From an uncultured Sutterella sp. (GTDB lineage Bacteria > Pseudomonadota > Gammaproteobacteria > Burkholderiales > Burkholderiaceae_F): 49,396 bases of DNA. Made by a program: the position numbers and the translations under genes. This document shows positions 1 through 10,028 of the stretch, one piece after another. The stretch is from contig UPZS01000010.1 of NCBI GenBank assembly GCA_900538905.1, positions 1-49,396 of the forward strand, given 5' to 3'. Position 1 is the stretch's first letter, and every line of letters begins with the position of its first letter. The notes below the pieces were generated by a model. The model searched no databases. It saw only the letters and a list, made by a program, of their open reading frames with translations, and was not told where the DNA came from.

Positions 1-349
1 CAAGCTCTCGTGGTCTGGCGTTTTTTTCTTCAGGAAGAAAACAACATTGGTTCGGTTTTTCGTATCCACTTCCTCAACAGCATTACACTTTTGAAGATTT
101 TTACAACTGAGGCCTCGTTTTTTACGGGCTCGTTGCGTAATCTTTGAGGCAGTCGTAGTAATAACCATTAAAATGAATCCCTAAGGCTCGAATCAACTCT
201 GCCCCCGACAAGCGACAGCTTCCCAAACAGGTCTCTGGCTCCGGCCTCCCCTGTTTTTTTGTTTTGTCGGCATTCACAGATGTACGCGCACCGGCGCCTC
301 TGCGAAGCAACTCTCGAGCCAGTTTGGTTAAAAGAATTACAAGCCGCCC
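1..349. other. Intergenic leader upstream of bcsA, no gene seen
   Basis: No convincing gene is present. The only ORF (minus strand, 104 codons) runs antisense into bcsA and has no recognisable features. The stretch contains one terminator-like hairpin (225-260) and otherwise AT-rich sequence. No clear sigma-70 promoter or Shine-Dalgarno was found directly before the bcsA ATG. Whatever precedes the cellulose operon (for example bcsC, bcsQ or a regulator) lies off the left edge. Confidence 0.5.
225..260 (+). terminator. Candidate terminator or attenuator before bcsA
   Basis: AAACAGG (225-231) and CCTGTTT (250-256) form a 7-bp stem with an 18-nt loop, followed by a run of seven T and then GTTTT. 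It points toward bcsA and could end an upstream transcript or act as a leader attenuator about 90 bp before the bcsA start. The stem is short and AU-closed, so support is moderate. Confidence 0.4.
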
Positions 350-2917
350 ATGCCCAGTAAAACTCTGTCGGACTTTAAAGACCGCTTTCTGAAGCCTAGT
401 CCCACGAGATCGAAAGAACACCACGCCGCCAAGCACACCTTGCCGGCCTCTTTTGCTCTTTTCCTGATTTCAATCTTTATTCCGTTTGAACGTGCTTTCT
501 GGCAGGGCATAATCGCTCGTCGTCGCGAGCTCTATCCGCACGTCAATTTTGATCATCTGTGTTTTGCCGATGTTCTGCGCATCTGTATTCAGACGATTTT
601 TCTTGCCCTCTTTACGACGCTGCCGGTACGCGACTTCTGGCAATTCAATCCGCTCGCGCGTTTCGTTCGAGCCGTCATTCGTGCGGTCGGCCGCATCGGC
701 GAGGCTATAGGGCGTCTGGGCGGACGGATTATCTTCAACATCGGTGCCAATATTGTCAAAAGCCGTCGCCGCGTCGGTCGAGAGCATGTCTCGAAATTCC
801 AAAACTCGATTTTTTGGGCCGCCGGCATCGTAGCCGGTCTTCTTGCCGTCCTCTGCATCACCCAGCCTTTTAATGTGCAAGGCCAGGTGGTGTTCCTTTC
901 GATTGTGCTTTTATCGGCTTGGTCGCTCACACACATCAAGGCCCGCATCTCCCTGATGCTCCTTTTTGTGCTTTCGGTGACCGTTTCGGGCCGCTACCTC
1001 TGGTGGCGCTATACCTCGACCATTCATGCTGACGGCGCCGTCAGTCTCTTTTTGTCGTGTCTGCTTCTGGCAGCCGAAACCTACGCCTTCATCGTGATGG
1101 TTCTGGGCTATTTCCAGGTTTGTTGGCCGCTTGACCGTCGCCCGAAGCGACTGCCTGCCGATCGCACAACTTGGCCCACGGTCGACATCTTCATTCCGAC
1201 TTACAACGAATCTCTTGAAGTCATTAAGCCCACGGTTTTTGCCGCCAAGAACCTTGACTGGCCCGAAGACAAAATCAACGTCTATATTCTCGACGACGGT
1301 AGTCGCGACTGGGTTGAAGCTTTTGCAAAAGCTGCCGGCGTTCACTACATCAAGCGTGACGAACACAACCACGCCAAGGCAGGCAACATCAATAACGCGA
1401 TGAAGCACACCTCCGGTGAATTCATTACGATCTACGACTGCGACCACGTTCCTTCTTCAGACTTTTTAACAAGCACGGTCGGCTGGCTCGTGCATGACAA
1501 AAAGATTGCCTTGGTGCAAACGCCGCATCACTTTTACTCGCCCGATCCGTTTGAAAAGAACCTGCATCTCGACCGCGCCATGCCGTTCGAGAACTCGCTC
1601 TTTCACGACTACATTCAGAAAGGCAACGATACTTGGAACGCGGTCATGTTCTGCGGCTCCAACGCTGTGATGCGCCGCAGCGCTTTGGAAGAAATCGGCG
1701 GCATTGCCGTGGAAACGGTGACCGAAGACGCACATACGTCTTTGAAACTAAACCGCCGCGGCTGGAAGTCAGCCTGCATTTCCAAGCCTCTGGCTTCAGG
1801 CCTCTCAACCGAATCGCTTTCGGCTCATATCGGTCAGCGCATCCGTTGGGCACGCGGCATGATCCAGATCTTCCGTCTTGACAATCCCTTGCTGAAAAAA
1901 GGCCTCACGCTGCCGCAGCGCCTGTGTTTCATGAACGCGATGATTCACTTCCTGCACGGGTTGCCGCGCATCATCTTCCTGCTGGCTCCCCTGCCCTACA
2001 TGTTCTTTGACATCTACGTCATCTACGCCACGGCAGCGGCTATTTTCGCCTACGTAATTCCGCACATGGTTCACGCGGCCATCACCAACCAGCAGCTGCA
2101 GCGCGGCTATCGATATCCGTTCCTGGGCGGCGTCTATGAAACGGTGCTGTCCTGGTACATTCTGCTGCCGACGACCGTCGCCCTGATCTTCCCGCACAAG
2201 GGCAAGTTCAACGTGACGGCCAAGGGCATGACTATCGACAAGAAGTATGTCGACTGGCGCATTGCAACACCGGTGCTCATTTTGATGGTGTTGAACCTAC
2301 TCGGCCTTGCCATCGGCATCTATAAGACTGTAACGGCTGCCGACCCGCAGGTTTCCACCCTTATCATCAACATTGCTTGGATAGCCTACAACCTGTTGGT
2401 ACTGGGTGCCGCTTTCGCTGTGGCTGTGGAAGAAATCATGGAGCATCCGCTGCCTCGCGTGCCGCTGAAGGCAGGCGCCGTCGTGATTACCGACGACGGC
2501 AGCAGACATGCCGTGCCGGTCGTCGAATTCAGTCAAACCGAACTTGTTCTTGATCTCAAGGGCCTCGCCGTGGGCGAATCGGTTGCCATCGAAATGACGG
2601 GCAACGGTCACACGGACACATTCAAGGCAACTGTTGCTCGAGAAGCTAAAGGCTTTACGGAATTTGATCTTATTTTCGAATCGGTTGAAGATGAAATTCG
2701 CTTCAACCGCCAAACGTTTGCGCGGGAAGGACATTGGGGCGACAAATTTGACCATCATGTCGACGATCGTTTTGTTGCCGGCTTCCTGCGTCTAGTCGGC
2801 TTTGCCGCATACGGCTTCAAGTCACTTATTGAATTTCTGCCGGGGACGGCAGGACGCATTGTTCGCTATGTCGTGAGCTTCATGCCGCGCATGCCCAAAA
2901 CGTCCGTCGGCCTCTAA
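350..2917 (+). CDS. bcsA: Cellulose synthase catalytic subunit BcsA (family 2 glycosyltransferase) with degenerate PilZ domain
   Basis: Inner-membrane GT2 enzyme that polymerises UDP-glucose into beta-1,4-glucan and moves the chain through its own membrane channel. The 855-residue product has N-terminal membrane segments and then the GT domain: ILDDGS, YDCDH (DxD-type), VTEDAHT (TED) and QRIRWARGM (QxxRW). The gating-loop motif KFNVTAKG follows, then further membrane helices and a C-terminal PilZ barrel at about residues 700-800. The odd point is that the PilZ RxxxR motif reads HPLPR and the D/NxSxxG motif reads EFSQTE, so both c-di-GMP-binding signatures are broken. It is first of a four-gene operon, 20 bp before bcsB. 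The start is the first ATG in frame; no strong Shine-Dalgarno is visible. The family call is secure; regulation by c-di-GMP is doubtful. Confidence 0.95.
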   Translation: MPSKTLSDFKDRFLKPSPTRSKEHHAAKHTLPASFALFLISIFIPFERAFWQGIIARRRELYPHVNFDHLCFADVLRICIQTIFLALFTTLPVRDFWQFNPLARFVRAVIRAVGRIGEAIGRLGGRIIFNIGANIVKSRRRVGREHVSKFQNSIFWAAGIVAGLLAVLCITQPFNVQGQVVFLSIVLLSAWSLTHIKARISLMLLFVLSVTVSGRYLWWRYTSTIHADGAVSLFLSCLLLAAETYAFIVMVLGYFQVCWPLDRRPKRLPADRTTWPTVDIFIPTYNESLEVIKPTVFAAKNLDWPEDKINVYILDDGSRDWVEAFAKAAGVHYIKRDEHNHAKAGNINNAMKHTSGEFITIYDCDHVPSSDFLTSTVGWLVHDKKIALVQTPHHFYSPDPFEKNLHLDRAMPFENSLFHDYIQKGNDTWNAVMFCGSNAVMRRSALEEIGGIAVETVTEDAHTSLKLNRRGWKSACISKPLASGLSTESLSAHIGQRIRWARGMIQIFRLDNPLLKKGLTLPQRLCFMNAMIHFLHGLPRIIFLLAPLPYMFFDIYVIYATAAAIFAYVIPHMVHAAITNQQLQRGYRYPFLGGVYETVLSWYILLPTTVALIFPHKGKFNVTAKGMTIDKKYVDWRIATPVLILMVLNLLGLAIGIYKTVTAADPQVSTLIINIAWIAYNLLVLGAAFAVAVEEIMEHPLPRVPLKAGAVVITDDGSRHAVPVVEFSQTELVLDLKGLAVGESVAIEMTGNGHTDTFKATVAREAKGFTEFDLIFESVEDEIRFNRQTFAREGHWGDKFDHHVDDRFVAGFLRLVGFAAYGFKSLIEFLPGTAGRIVRYVVSFMPRMPKTSVGL

Positions 2918-2937
2918 TATTTTTGAGTTTCACCCAA

Positions 2938-5154
2938 ATGAACAAAAGAGACTTCTCTTTCAAGCATTCCCTCACCACGTTGTCGGTCTGCTCCCTTTTG
3001 GCATTTTCCGCAACCCACGCACTGGCTCAGACCGGTGACGCACCTGTGTGGCGTACGGACCTGACGGGCGGCGAAACGACAACGTACGCACTGTCCGACC
3101 TGGCTCCCGGCATGGCGGGCAAACCCATCAAGCTCACAGGATCGAACAATTCCGGATACTTTGATTTCACAGTCAAACCCGATGAAGTGGTCATGGGCGG
3201 CGAACTGACGCTGAACTTCACCGTCTCGCCCTCGATGCTTGCCAACGTCACGCAGCTCAACATCTTTCTGAACGGGGAACTGCAGGAAACAGCGGCCTTG
3301 TCTGCCAAACAAATCGGCAAACCTCAGTCTCTTATCTTCAATCTCGGCTCGAAGTCTTTCCGTACCGGACAAAACCAGGTTCGCGTGGAATTTGTCGGCC
3401 ACTATCAGACGGTGTGCGAAAACGCCTCCAATCCCTCGCTTTGGATGGACATCGCCCCCGAAAGCGAACTTGCTCTCAACAAAGCTTTTGTGAGACTGCC
3501 CAACGATTTGTCGCAGTTCCCAGCTCCCTTTATCGCAGCAGGCGACTCCGGTCAAAACACGACTCTTCCGATCGTCTTTGCGCAACAGCCTACCGACAAA
3601 GAAGCCACCGCAGCAGCGATTGTCGCGGGTTACACAGGCAGCCTATCTCAATGGGGTAAAGCAGAATTCCCCGTCTACTTCGGTGAAGTTCCTGCCAAAG
3701 GCCATTTCGTCGTCTTTGCCACCAACGACCGCAAGCCGGCATTTCTCTCGGAACTGCCCGCTTTTGAAGGTCCCCGCATTGAGCTTCGCGACGTTCCGGG
3801 CGGACAGCACGAAAAGATGCTCCTCATCAGCGGCCGTAACGATGAGGATCTTGTCGTAGCCGCCAAGGTGCTCACTTCCGGTACGCAAATGATCGGTGAC
3901 AACCACCGCGTTCGCGACTTCAAAGACGAACCCGTTCAGAGCGCCTATCAGGCTCCGAACTGGATTGACCCGCAGCAGGCCATTACGCTGAGTTCTCTCA
4001 TGCGTTACCCGACACAGCTCACCTCGCGCGGCGCCGTGTTGCCTGCCATTCACCTTAATCTGAATATGGCTCCCGACATCTACGCCATTGACGGAGCCAA
4101 GGCCGACCTCAACCTCTTTTACCGCTACAGCAAGCCCGCCGAAGGTCAGGTTGCGCAGATGCGTGTCCTCATGAACACAGCACTTGCCGGCAGCGACAAC
4201 ATGGACAGCGGTACGGATCGCGCCCGCTCCGAAGTGTTCGTGCAGGCGGCTCCCGGCCCGCTTTTCTCGGCCGTAGGTCCGCGCGACGGCATGTCACTCA
4301 CCAATGACCTCTCGATAGAGGCCTTCTACGGCACGCAAGCCCTGGAAGGTACGCCCGAAAATTGTCGCACCGTGGCACTTCCGAGCCACAACTTCCAGAT
4401 CGATCCGTCTTCGAGCATCGCCTTCAGCGGCTTTTATCACTATGCACAGCTGCCGGAAATTGCACTCTATACCAAAGGCGGTTTCCCCTTCTCCAAATAC
4501 GCCGACTTGTCGCAGACAGTTGCCGTTTTGTCGGACGCCTCCAACACTCAGTACGTGACCACGCTTTTAAACGCCATCGGCCGCATTTCTTCTGCCACAG
4601 GCTCTGTGCCGTTGCAGGTAACCGTCACTTCCAAGCTTGGCAACGATGTGCTCAAAGGTAAGGACGTGCTTTACGTGGGCGGGCTGCCTGCCAACATCAC
4701 AAGCCTGAACGACGATACAGCCAAGAATCTTGAAAAGGCTGTTGTCGATTTTCTTGGCGGCAAATCTGCTCAAACCGGTGTTGAAGATCCGGAAAATGCC
4801 CCCCTGGCGGCTTTGCTTTCCGTGAAGTCGCCGGCTGACAGCGGACGCGCTGTGGTGGCGCTTCTATCCGACGGCTCGCGCGGCGCAAAGCTTCTCAACG
4901 ATTCGCTTGCCAACCGCGCTCAGCTTCAGGATGCCAGCGGCGGAACGGTTTTCGTGTCCTCGCAGGGACTCACCTCCTTCAAGCCCTCGCAGACATGGTG
5001 GGTTGGAGATCTCCCCTGGTACCAACGCGTCTGGGTTTCCTTTGCCAATCGTCCGTTCCTGTTGGTGCTCTGCGCTCTGATTGCCGCAGTTGTGGCCGGC
5101 TGGGGCATCTTTGCCGGCATGCGCCGTTGGCTGCGCGGCCGTTCGTCGCTCTAA
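2938..5154 (+). CDS. bcsB: Cellulose synthase periplasmic subunit BcsB
   Basis: Periplasmic partner of BcsA, anchored by one C-terminal helix that packs on the synthase and is needed for catalysis. It guides the glucan into the periplasm with carbohydrate-binding and flavodoxin-like modules. From the ATG at 2938 the product has a signal peptide (KRDF, a hydrophobic stretch, THALAQ), a long soluble region of about 650 residues, and a terminal membrane helix (PFLLVLCALIAAVVAGWGIF) followed by basic residues. A TTG at 2923 would add five residues, but the ATG gives a normal signal peptide. Length (738 aa) fits the family. It lies between bcsA and bcsZ with short gaps. Despite its old name, BcsB does not itself bind c-di-GMP. 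Confidence 0.93.
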   Translation: MNKRDFSFKHSLTTLSVCSLLAFSATHALAQTGDAPVWRTDLTGGETTTYALSDLAPGMAGKPIKLTGSNNSGYFDFTVKPDEVVMGGELTLNFTVSPSMLANVTQLNIFLNGELQETAALSAKQIGKPQSLIFNLGSKSFRTGQNQVRVEFVGHYQTVCENASNPSLWMDIAPESELALNKAFVRLPNDLSQFPAPFIAAGDSGQNTTLPIVFAQQPTDKEATAAAIVAGYTGSLSQWGKAEFPVYFGEVPAKGHFVVFATNDRKPAFLSELPAFEGPRIELRDVPGGQHEKMLLISGRNDEDLVVAAKVLTSGTQMIGDNHRVRDFKDEPVQSAYQAPNWIDPQQAITLSSLMRYPTQLTSRGAVLPAIHLNLNMAPDIYAIDGAKADLNLFYRYSKPAEGQVAQMRVLMNTALAGSDNMDSGTDRARSEVFVQAAPGPLFSAVGPRDGMSLTNDLSIEAFYGTQALEGTPENCRTVALPSHNFQIDPSSSIAFSGFYHYAQLPEIALYTKGGFPFSKYADLSQTVAVLSDASNTQYVTTLLNAIGRISSATGSVPLQVTVTSKLGNDVLKGKDVLYVGGLPANITSLNDDTAKNLEKAVVDFLGGKSAQTGVEDPENAPLAALLSVKSPADSGRAVVALLSDGSRGAKLLNDSLANRAQLQDASGGTVFVSSQGLTSFKPSQTWWVGDLPWYQRVWVSFANRPFLLVLCALIAAVVAGWGIFAGMRRWLRGRSSL

Positions 5155-5173
5155 TCCGATCGGAGAACAAAAC

Positions 5174-6619
5174 ATGAAATTCATTTCCCGTTCGATTTGC
5201 GCCGCTTCCGTCTGTGCCGTGCTGGCCGGTCTTTGCACCTCGGCTCAAGCTTGGGACAAGTGGGATGCTTTCAAGGCAGCAAACGTCAACGACTCTTTCC
5301 GCGTTGTGGATTACAGCGACAACCGCCGCATCACGACAAGTGAAGGCCAGTCCTACGCCATGTTCTTTGCCTTGGTTGCCGGTGATAAGGACTCGTTCGA
5401 AAAACTCCTGAAGTGGACGGAAAACAATCTCGCTTCTGGCGACATCACCAAGTACAAGCCGTCTTGGCTTTGGGGTAAGCACGGCAACAGCTGGGGCATC
5501 ATCGACAGCAACAACGCCGCCGACAGTGACATGTGGATTGCCTACTGTCTGCTCGAAGCAGGCCGCCTGTGGGATCGTCCGGACTATACGGCCAAGGGCA
5601 AAGCCATGATGGATTTGCTCATGAAGGATGTGCGCGACGTCAAGGGACTCGGCAAGGTTCTTCTGCCGGGCTACAAGGGCTTTGAGCAGGAAAATTTCGT
5701 AACGCTCAATCCGTCTTACTACCCGGTCTTCATCATGCGCCGCTTTGCAGTGGAAGATCAGTCCTGGAATCCGGTTATCGAAGGTACGGTACGCTCGCTC
5801 GTACGCTCCGCTCCTCGCGGCTACGCGCCCGACTGGGTGCGCTTTGACCGTCAGGGTAAGGTCATTCCCGAAAAGGGAGCGGACTACACTCTCGGCTCCT
5901 ACAACGCCATTCGCACCTATATGTGGGCAGCCATGATGTCCCCGGCCGATCCGGTGCACGACATTCTGGTTGAGCACTTCGAGCCGTTTGCCAAGCTCAC
6001 ACGCGACACCAACATGCCGCCCGAAAAGATCAACATCATCACTGGTGAACGTCACGGTTACGGCTCTCCTGGCTTTGCCGCCTGCGTGCTTGAACTGCTT
6101 GGCAAGGGCCCCACGCAGGATTACTTACGCACCGTGATCGAAAACGATCCGATCATCGGCGAAAACTACTACCGCAATACGCTGATGCTTTATGCCATCG
6201 GCTTTGACCGTGGTCTGTACCGATTCGATCGAAACGGCTACCTGCAACTCTCACCTAAGGCACAGCTCACACAGGTACCGCCCAAGGCAATGGTGCCTGT
6301 CGATAAGTCTGCCGACAAAGAAGATCATCAGGAAGAGGCTGAAGAAGCGCCTGAGCAGGTCAAGACCGATGCGGCAACCCCCGCCACAAACAATGTAACG
6401 CCGGCTCCGGCGGTTTCGGCTTCCATGGCAACTCAGCCTACGGCCCCGGCTACCGCCGCTCCGAAGGCTGTCGAGCAAGCTCAGCAGCCCAAGGCTTCAG
6501 CCGATAACAGCGTACCGACATCAACTCAAGCACCAGCCGCCCCTGCTGTATCAACTCCTGCCGCTCCGGCAGCACCGGCAGGTGGTGCTACAGCAACGAC
6601 TGAGGGAACCAACAAGTGA
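5174..6619 (+). CDS. bcsZ: Periplasmic GH8 endoglucanase BcsZ, general base Asp replaced by Asn
   Basis: Endo-beta-1,4-glucanase of glycoside hydrolase family 8 that trims or edits nascent cellulose in the periplasm. The start at 5174 has CGGAG eight bases upstream and gives a signal peptide ending TSAQA before WDKWD. The proton-donor segment is intact (ITTSEGQSYAM), as is the signature AADSDMWIAYCLLEAGRLW. At the position of the E. coli general base Asp243 (SYDAIR) this protein has Asn244 (SYNAIR), codon 5903-5905, which predicts loss or change of hydrolysis. From about residue 370 onward there is a low-complexity tail rich in Ala, Pro, Thr and acidic residues that is absent from E. coli BcsZ. 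Its last four bases overlap the bcsG start. The family call is secure; activity is uncertain. Confidence 0.92.
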   Translation: MKFISRSICAASVCAVLAGLCTSAQAWDKWDAFKAANVNDSFRVVDYSDNRRITTSEGQSYAMFFALVAGDKDSFEKLLKWTENNLASGDITKYKPSWLWGKHGNSWGIIDSNNAADSDMWIAYCLLEAGRLWDRPDYTAKGKAMMDLLMKDVRDVKGLGKVLLPGYKGFEQENFVTLNPSYYPVFIMRRFAVEDQSWNPVIEGTVRSLVRSAPRGYAPDWVRFDRQGKVIPEKGADYTLGSYNAIRTYMWAAMMSPADPVHDILVEHFEPFAKLTRDTNMPPEKINIITGERHGYGSPGFAACVLELLGKGPTQDYLRTVIENDPIIGENYYRNTLMLYAIGFDRGLYRFDRNGYLQLSPKAQLTQVPPKAMVPVDKSADKEDHQEEAEEAPEQVKTDAATPATNNVTPAPAVSASMATQPTAPATAAPKAVEQAQQPKASADNSVPTSTQAPAAPAVSTPAAPAAPAGGATATTEGTNK

Positions 6620-8268
6620 AATCCGTCGGAAACTTTACCGGACGCATGGTCGGCGGCCTCGGGTTATGGAACGTCTACTTCATCTGCAAGTTTTTCCTGA
6701 CCCAGCTCGGCTACCTGCGACTCGAACTTTTTGCCAACATCGCGCTTTTCTGCTTCCTGTTGTTGCCTGCCAACTCCAAAGGCATGCGCGTCTTAAAGCA
6801 GCTGATCGCGTTGGGTTGCGGCATTGCACTGCTTTGGTCGGAAAGCTGGCTTCCCGGCCCGCAGAGCATTATGGCTAATGCGACCGGCATCACGGGCTTT
6901 TCCGTTAACTACGTCCTGCAGCTCATTTGGGACTTCATCAACTGGCGTATGGTCTTTGCAGGCTGTGCGATTCTGTTGATTTACTACGCTGCGCGCGACT
7001 TCATCCGAGTAACGGCCGTCACCGGCTGTTGGCTGTTGTTCCTCATCGTCTCGCCTTTCTTCGGTTCGGCGCCTTCGCAGCAAAGCAACCTCGTGCCGCA
7101 AACAGCCACAGGCAAGACAGCTGTAGGCAACCCGACCGATACGGCCGCGGCACTTGCTGCTGCCAAAGGTACCTCTCAGGGCGAAGCATCTTCCGAAGAA
7201 ATCGACAAGTGGTACCAGACGTTCATCGCCTACGAAAAGGATCGCGTGGCAAAGTTCCCGGACTCCATCAAACCTAAAGACACGCCGTTTGACATCGTAA
7301 TCCTCAATATCTGTTCGCTTTCGACGGACGACTTGATTGCGGCCAACTTGATCAACAACAGGACGTTCAGTCAGTTCAACATCCGTTTTGATCACTTCAA
7401 TTCGGCCACGTCGTATTCGGGACCGGCTGCTTTGCGCCTGTTAAACGGCGCCTGTGGTCAGCCTTCACATGATGCGCTCTATGACACGCGTCGTCCGGAA
7501 TGCGAAATTATGAATCGTCTCGATTCACTCGGTTTTAAGCAACATCTGTTCCTGGACCACAGCGGTGTATACGACAACTACCTCAATGCCATGCGCACGC
7601 AGGCAGGTCTAACCGCACCTTTCGAGCGCCGCCGTTATCCGGTCAAGTACGTGAGTTTCAACAACGAAGAAATTGCCGATACGCTCTCCGTGTTCCGTCA
7701 CTGGCGCAGCGTCGTCAACAAGGCCAAGGATCCGCGCAGCGTTTCGCTCTTTAATTTTATTGCTCTACACGACGGCAACCGCCAGCCGGGCAAGTCCCGT
7801 TGGGAAGAGTTTGAGCCGCGTGCCCGTGCCTTCATTGATGCGCTTGACGTCTTTATTGCAGACCTGCAAAAGAGCAAGCGCAAAGTGATGCTGATCATCG
7901 TTCCGGAACACGGTGCCGCCGTCCGCGGCGACCGCATTCAGACTCCTCGTCTGCGCGACATCCCGAGTCGTCGCATCACACAGGTGCCGGTCATGGTGAA
8001 ATTCTTTGGACTGAACAAACTGCCGAAGACGCCTGTGCACGTGACTTCCGATACAAGCTATCTGGCTTTGTCGACTCTGATCGGCCGTGTCATCGAAACG
8101 AATTATTTCAGCAAACCTGAAGGCGCCGTTCCGATCGCCGATCTCGTCAACGATCTTCCCACGACACACATGGTGAGCGAAAATGCTCAGGCCATGGTGC
8201 TTGAATACAAGGGTAAGGACTATCTGAAGATGTCCAAAGGTCAGTGGCGCTTGTACGACGCCGACTAG
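6616..8268 (+). CDS. bcsG: Cellulose phosphoethanolamine transferase BcsG
   Basis: Inner-membrane enzyme with a periplasmic alkaline-phosphatase-like domain that transfers phosphoethanolamine from phospholipid onto cellulose. The GTG start at 6616 overlaps the bcsZ stop, so the two are translationally coupled. About four or five N-terminal membrane helices come first, then a Ser/Thr/Ala-rich linker, then the catalytic domain. Cys233 (NICSLS) and Ser268 (TSYSGPAA) match E. coli Cys243 and the nucleophile Ser278 with the same spacing, and the zinc-site motif VPEHGAA is present. Length (550 aa) is close to E. coli BcsG. It is the last gene of the operon, followed by a strong terminator. The known accessory proteins BcsE and BcsF are not encoded nearby. 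Confidence 0.92.
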   Translation: MKSVGNFTGRMVGGLGLWNVYFICKFFLTQLGYLRLELFANIALFCFLLLPANSKGMRVLKQLIALGCGIALLWSESWLPGPQSIMANATGITGFSVNYVLQLIWDFINWRMVFAGCAILLIYYAARDFIRVTAVTGCWLLFLIVSPFFGSAPSQQSNLVPQTATGKTAVGNPTDTAAALAAAKGTSQGEASSEEIDKWYQTFIAYEKDRVAKFPDSIKPKDTPFDIVILNICSLSTDDLIAANLINNRTFSQFNIRFDHFNSATSYSGPAALRLLNGACGQPSHDALYDTRRPECEIMNRLDSLGFKQHLFLDHSGVYDNYLNAMRTQAGLTAPFERRRYPVKYVSFNNEEIADTLSVFRHWRSVVNKAKDPRSVSLFNFIALHDGNRQPGKSRWEEFEPRARAFIDALDVFIADLQKSKRKVMLIIVPEHGAAVRGDRIQTPRLRDIPSRRITQVPVMVKFFGLNKLPKTPVHVTSDTSYLALSTLIGRVIETNYFSKPEGAVPIADLVNDLPTTHMVSENAQAMVLEYKGKDYLKMSKGQWRLYDAD

Positions 8269-8292
8269 TCGGTTTCGTACCGTCCGATCTGT

Positions 8293-8318
8293 AAAAAGTC
8301 CGCTTCGGCGGACTTTTT
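8293..8318 (+). terminator. Rho-independent terminator of the bcs operon
   Basis: Perfect 11-bp stem AAAAAGTCCGC / GCGGACTTTTT closed by a TTCG tetraloop. It lies 24 bp after the bcsG stop and is symmetrical enough to work in both directions. Confidence 0.9.
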
Positions 8319-8359
8319 GCTTTGCGGACGATCCGTTCTCCGAACGTAACGTTGATCGG

Positions 8360-8398
8360 CCAAAAAGAAACCTCGGAAAGCTCGACAACCTTCCGAGG
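8360..8398 (-). terminator. Terminator of the ilv operon
   Basis: On the minus strand CCTCGGAA and TTCCGAGG (arms 8371-8378 and 8391-8398) are followed by TTTCTTTTT, which fits termination after ilvC. Two further hairpins lie nearer the ilvC stop: an imperfect AACTCCCGCAT dyad (8405-8440) and CAGGTTC-AGAA-GAACCTG (8444-8461). The ilv 3' untranslated region is therefore highly structured. Confidence 0.75.
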
Positions 8399-8476
8399 CA
8401 ATTGAACTCCCGCATTCGGAGCAGACCGCATGCGGGGAGTTGACAGGTTCAGAAGAACCTGCTTGCGACGCATTTT

Positions 8477-10026
<1,550 letters not shown>

Positions 10027-10028
10027 TC

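Noticed and set aside
4979..6055. 358-codon minus-strand ORF opposite bcsB/bcsZ
   Set aside because: It spans the boundary of two real genes on the other strand and shows no recognisable protein features.
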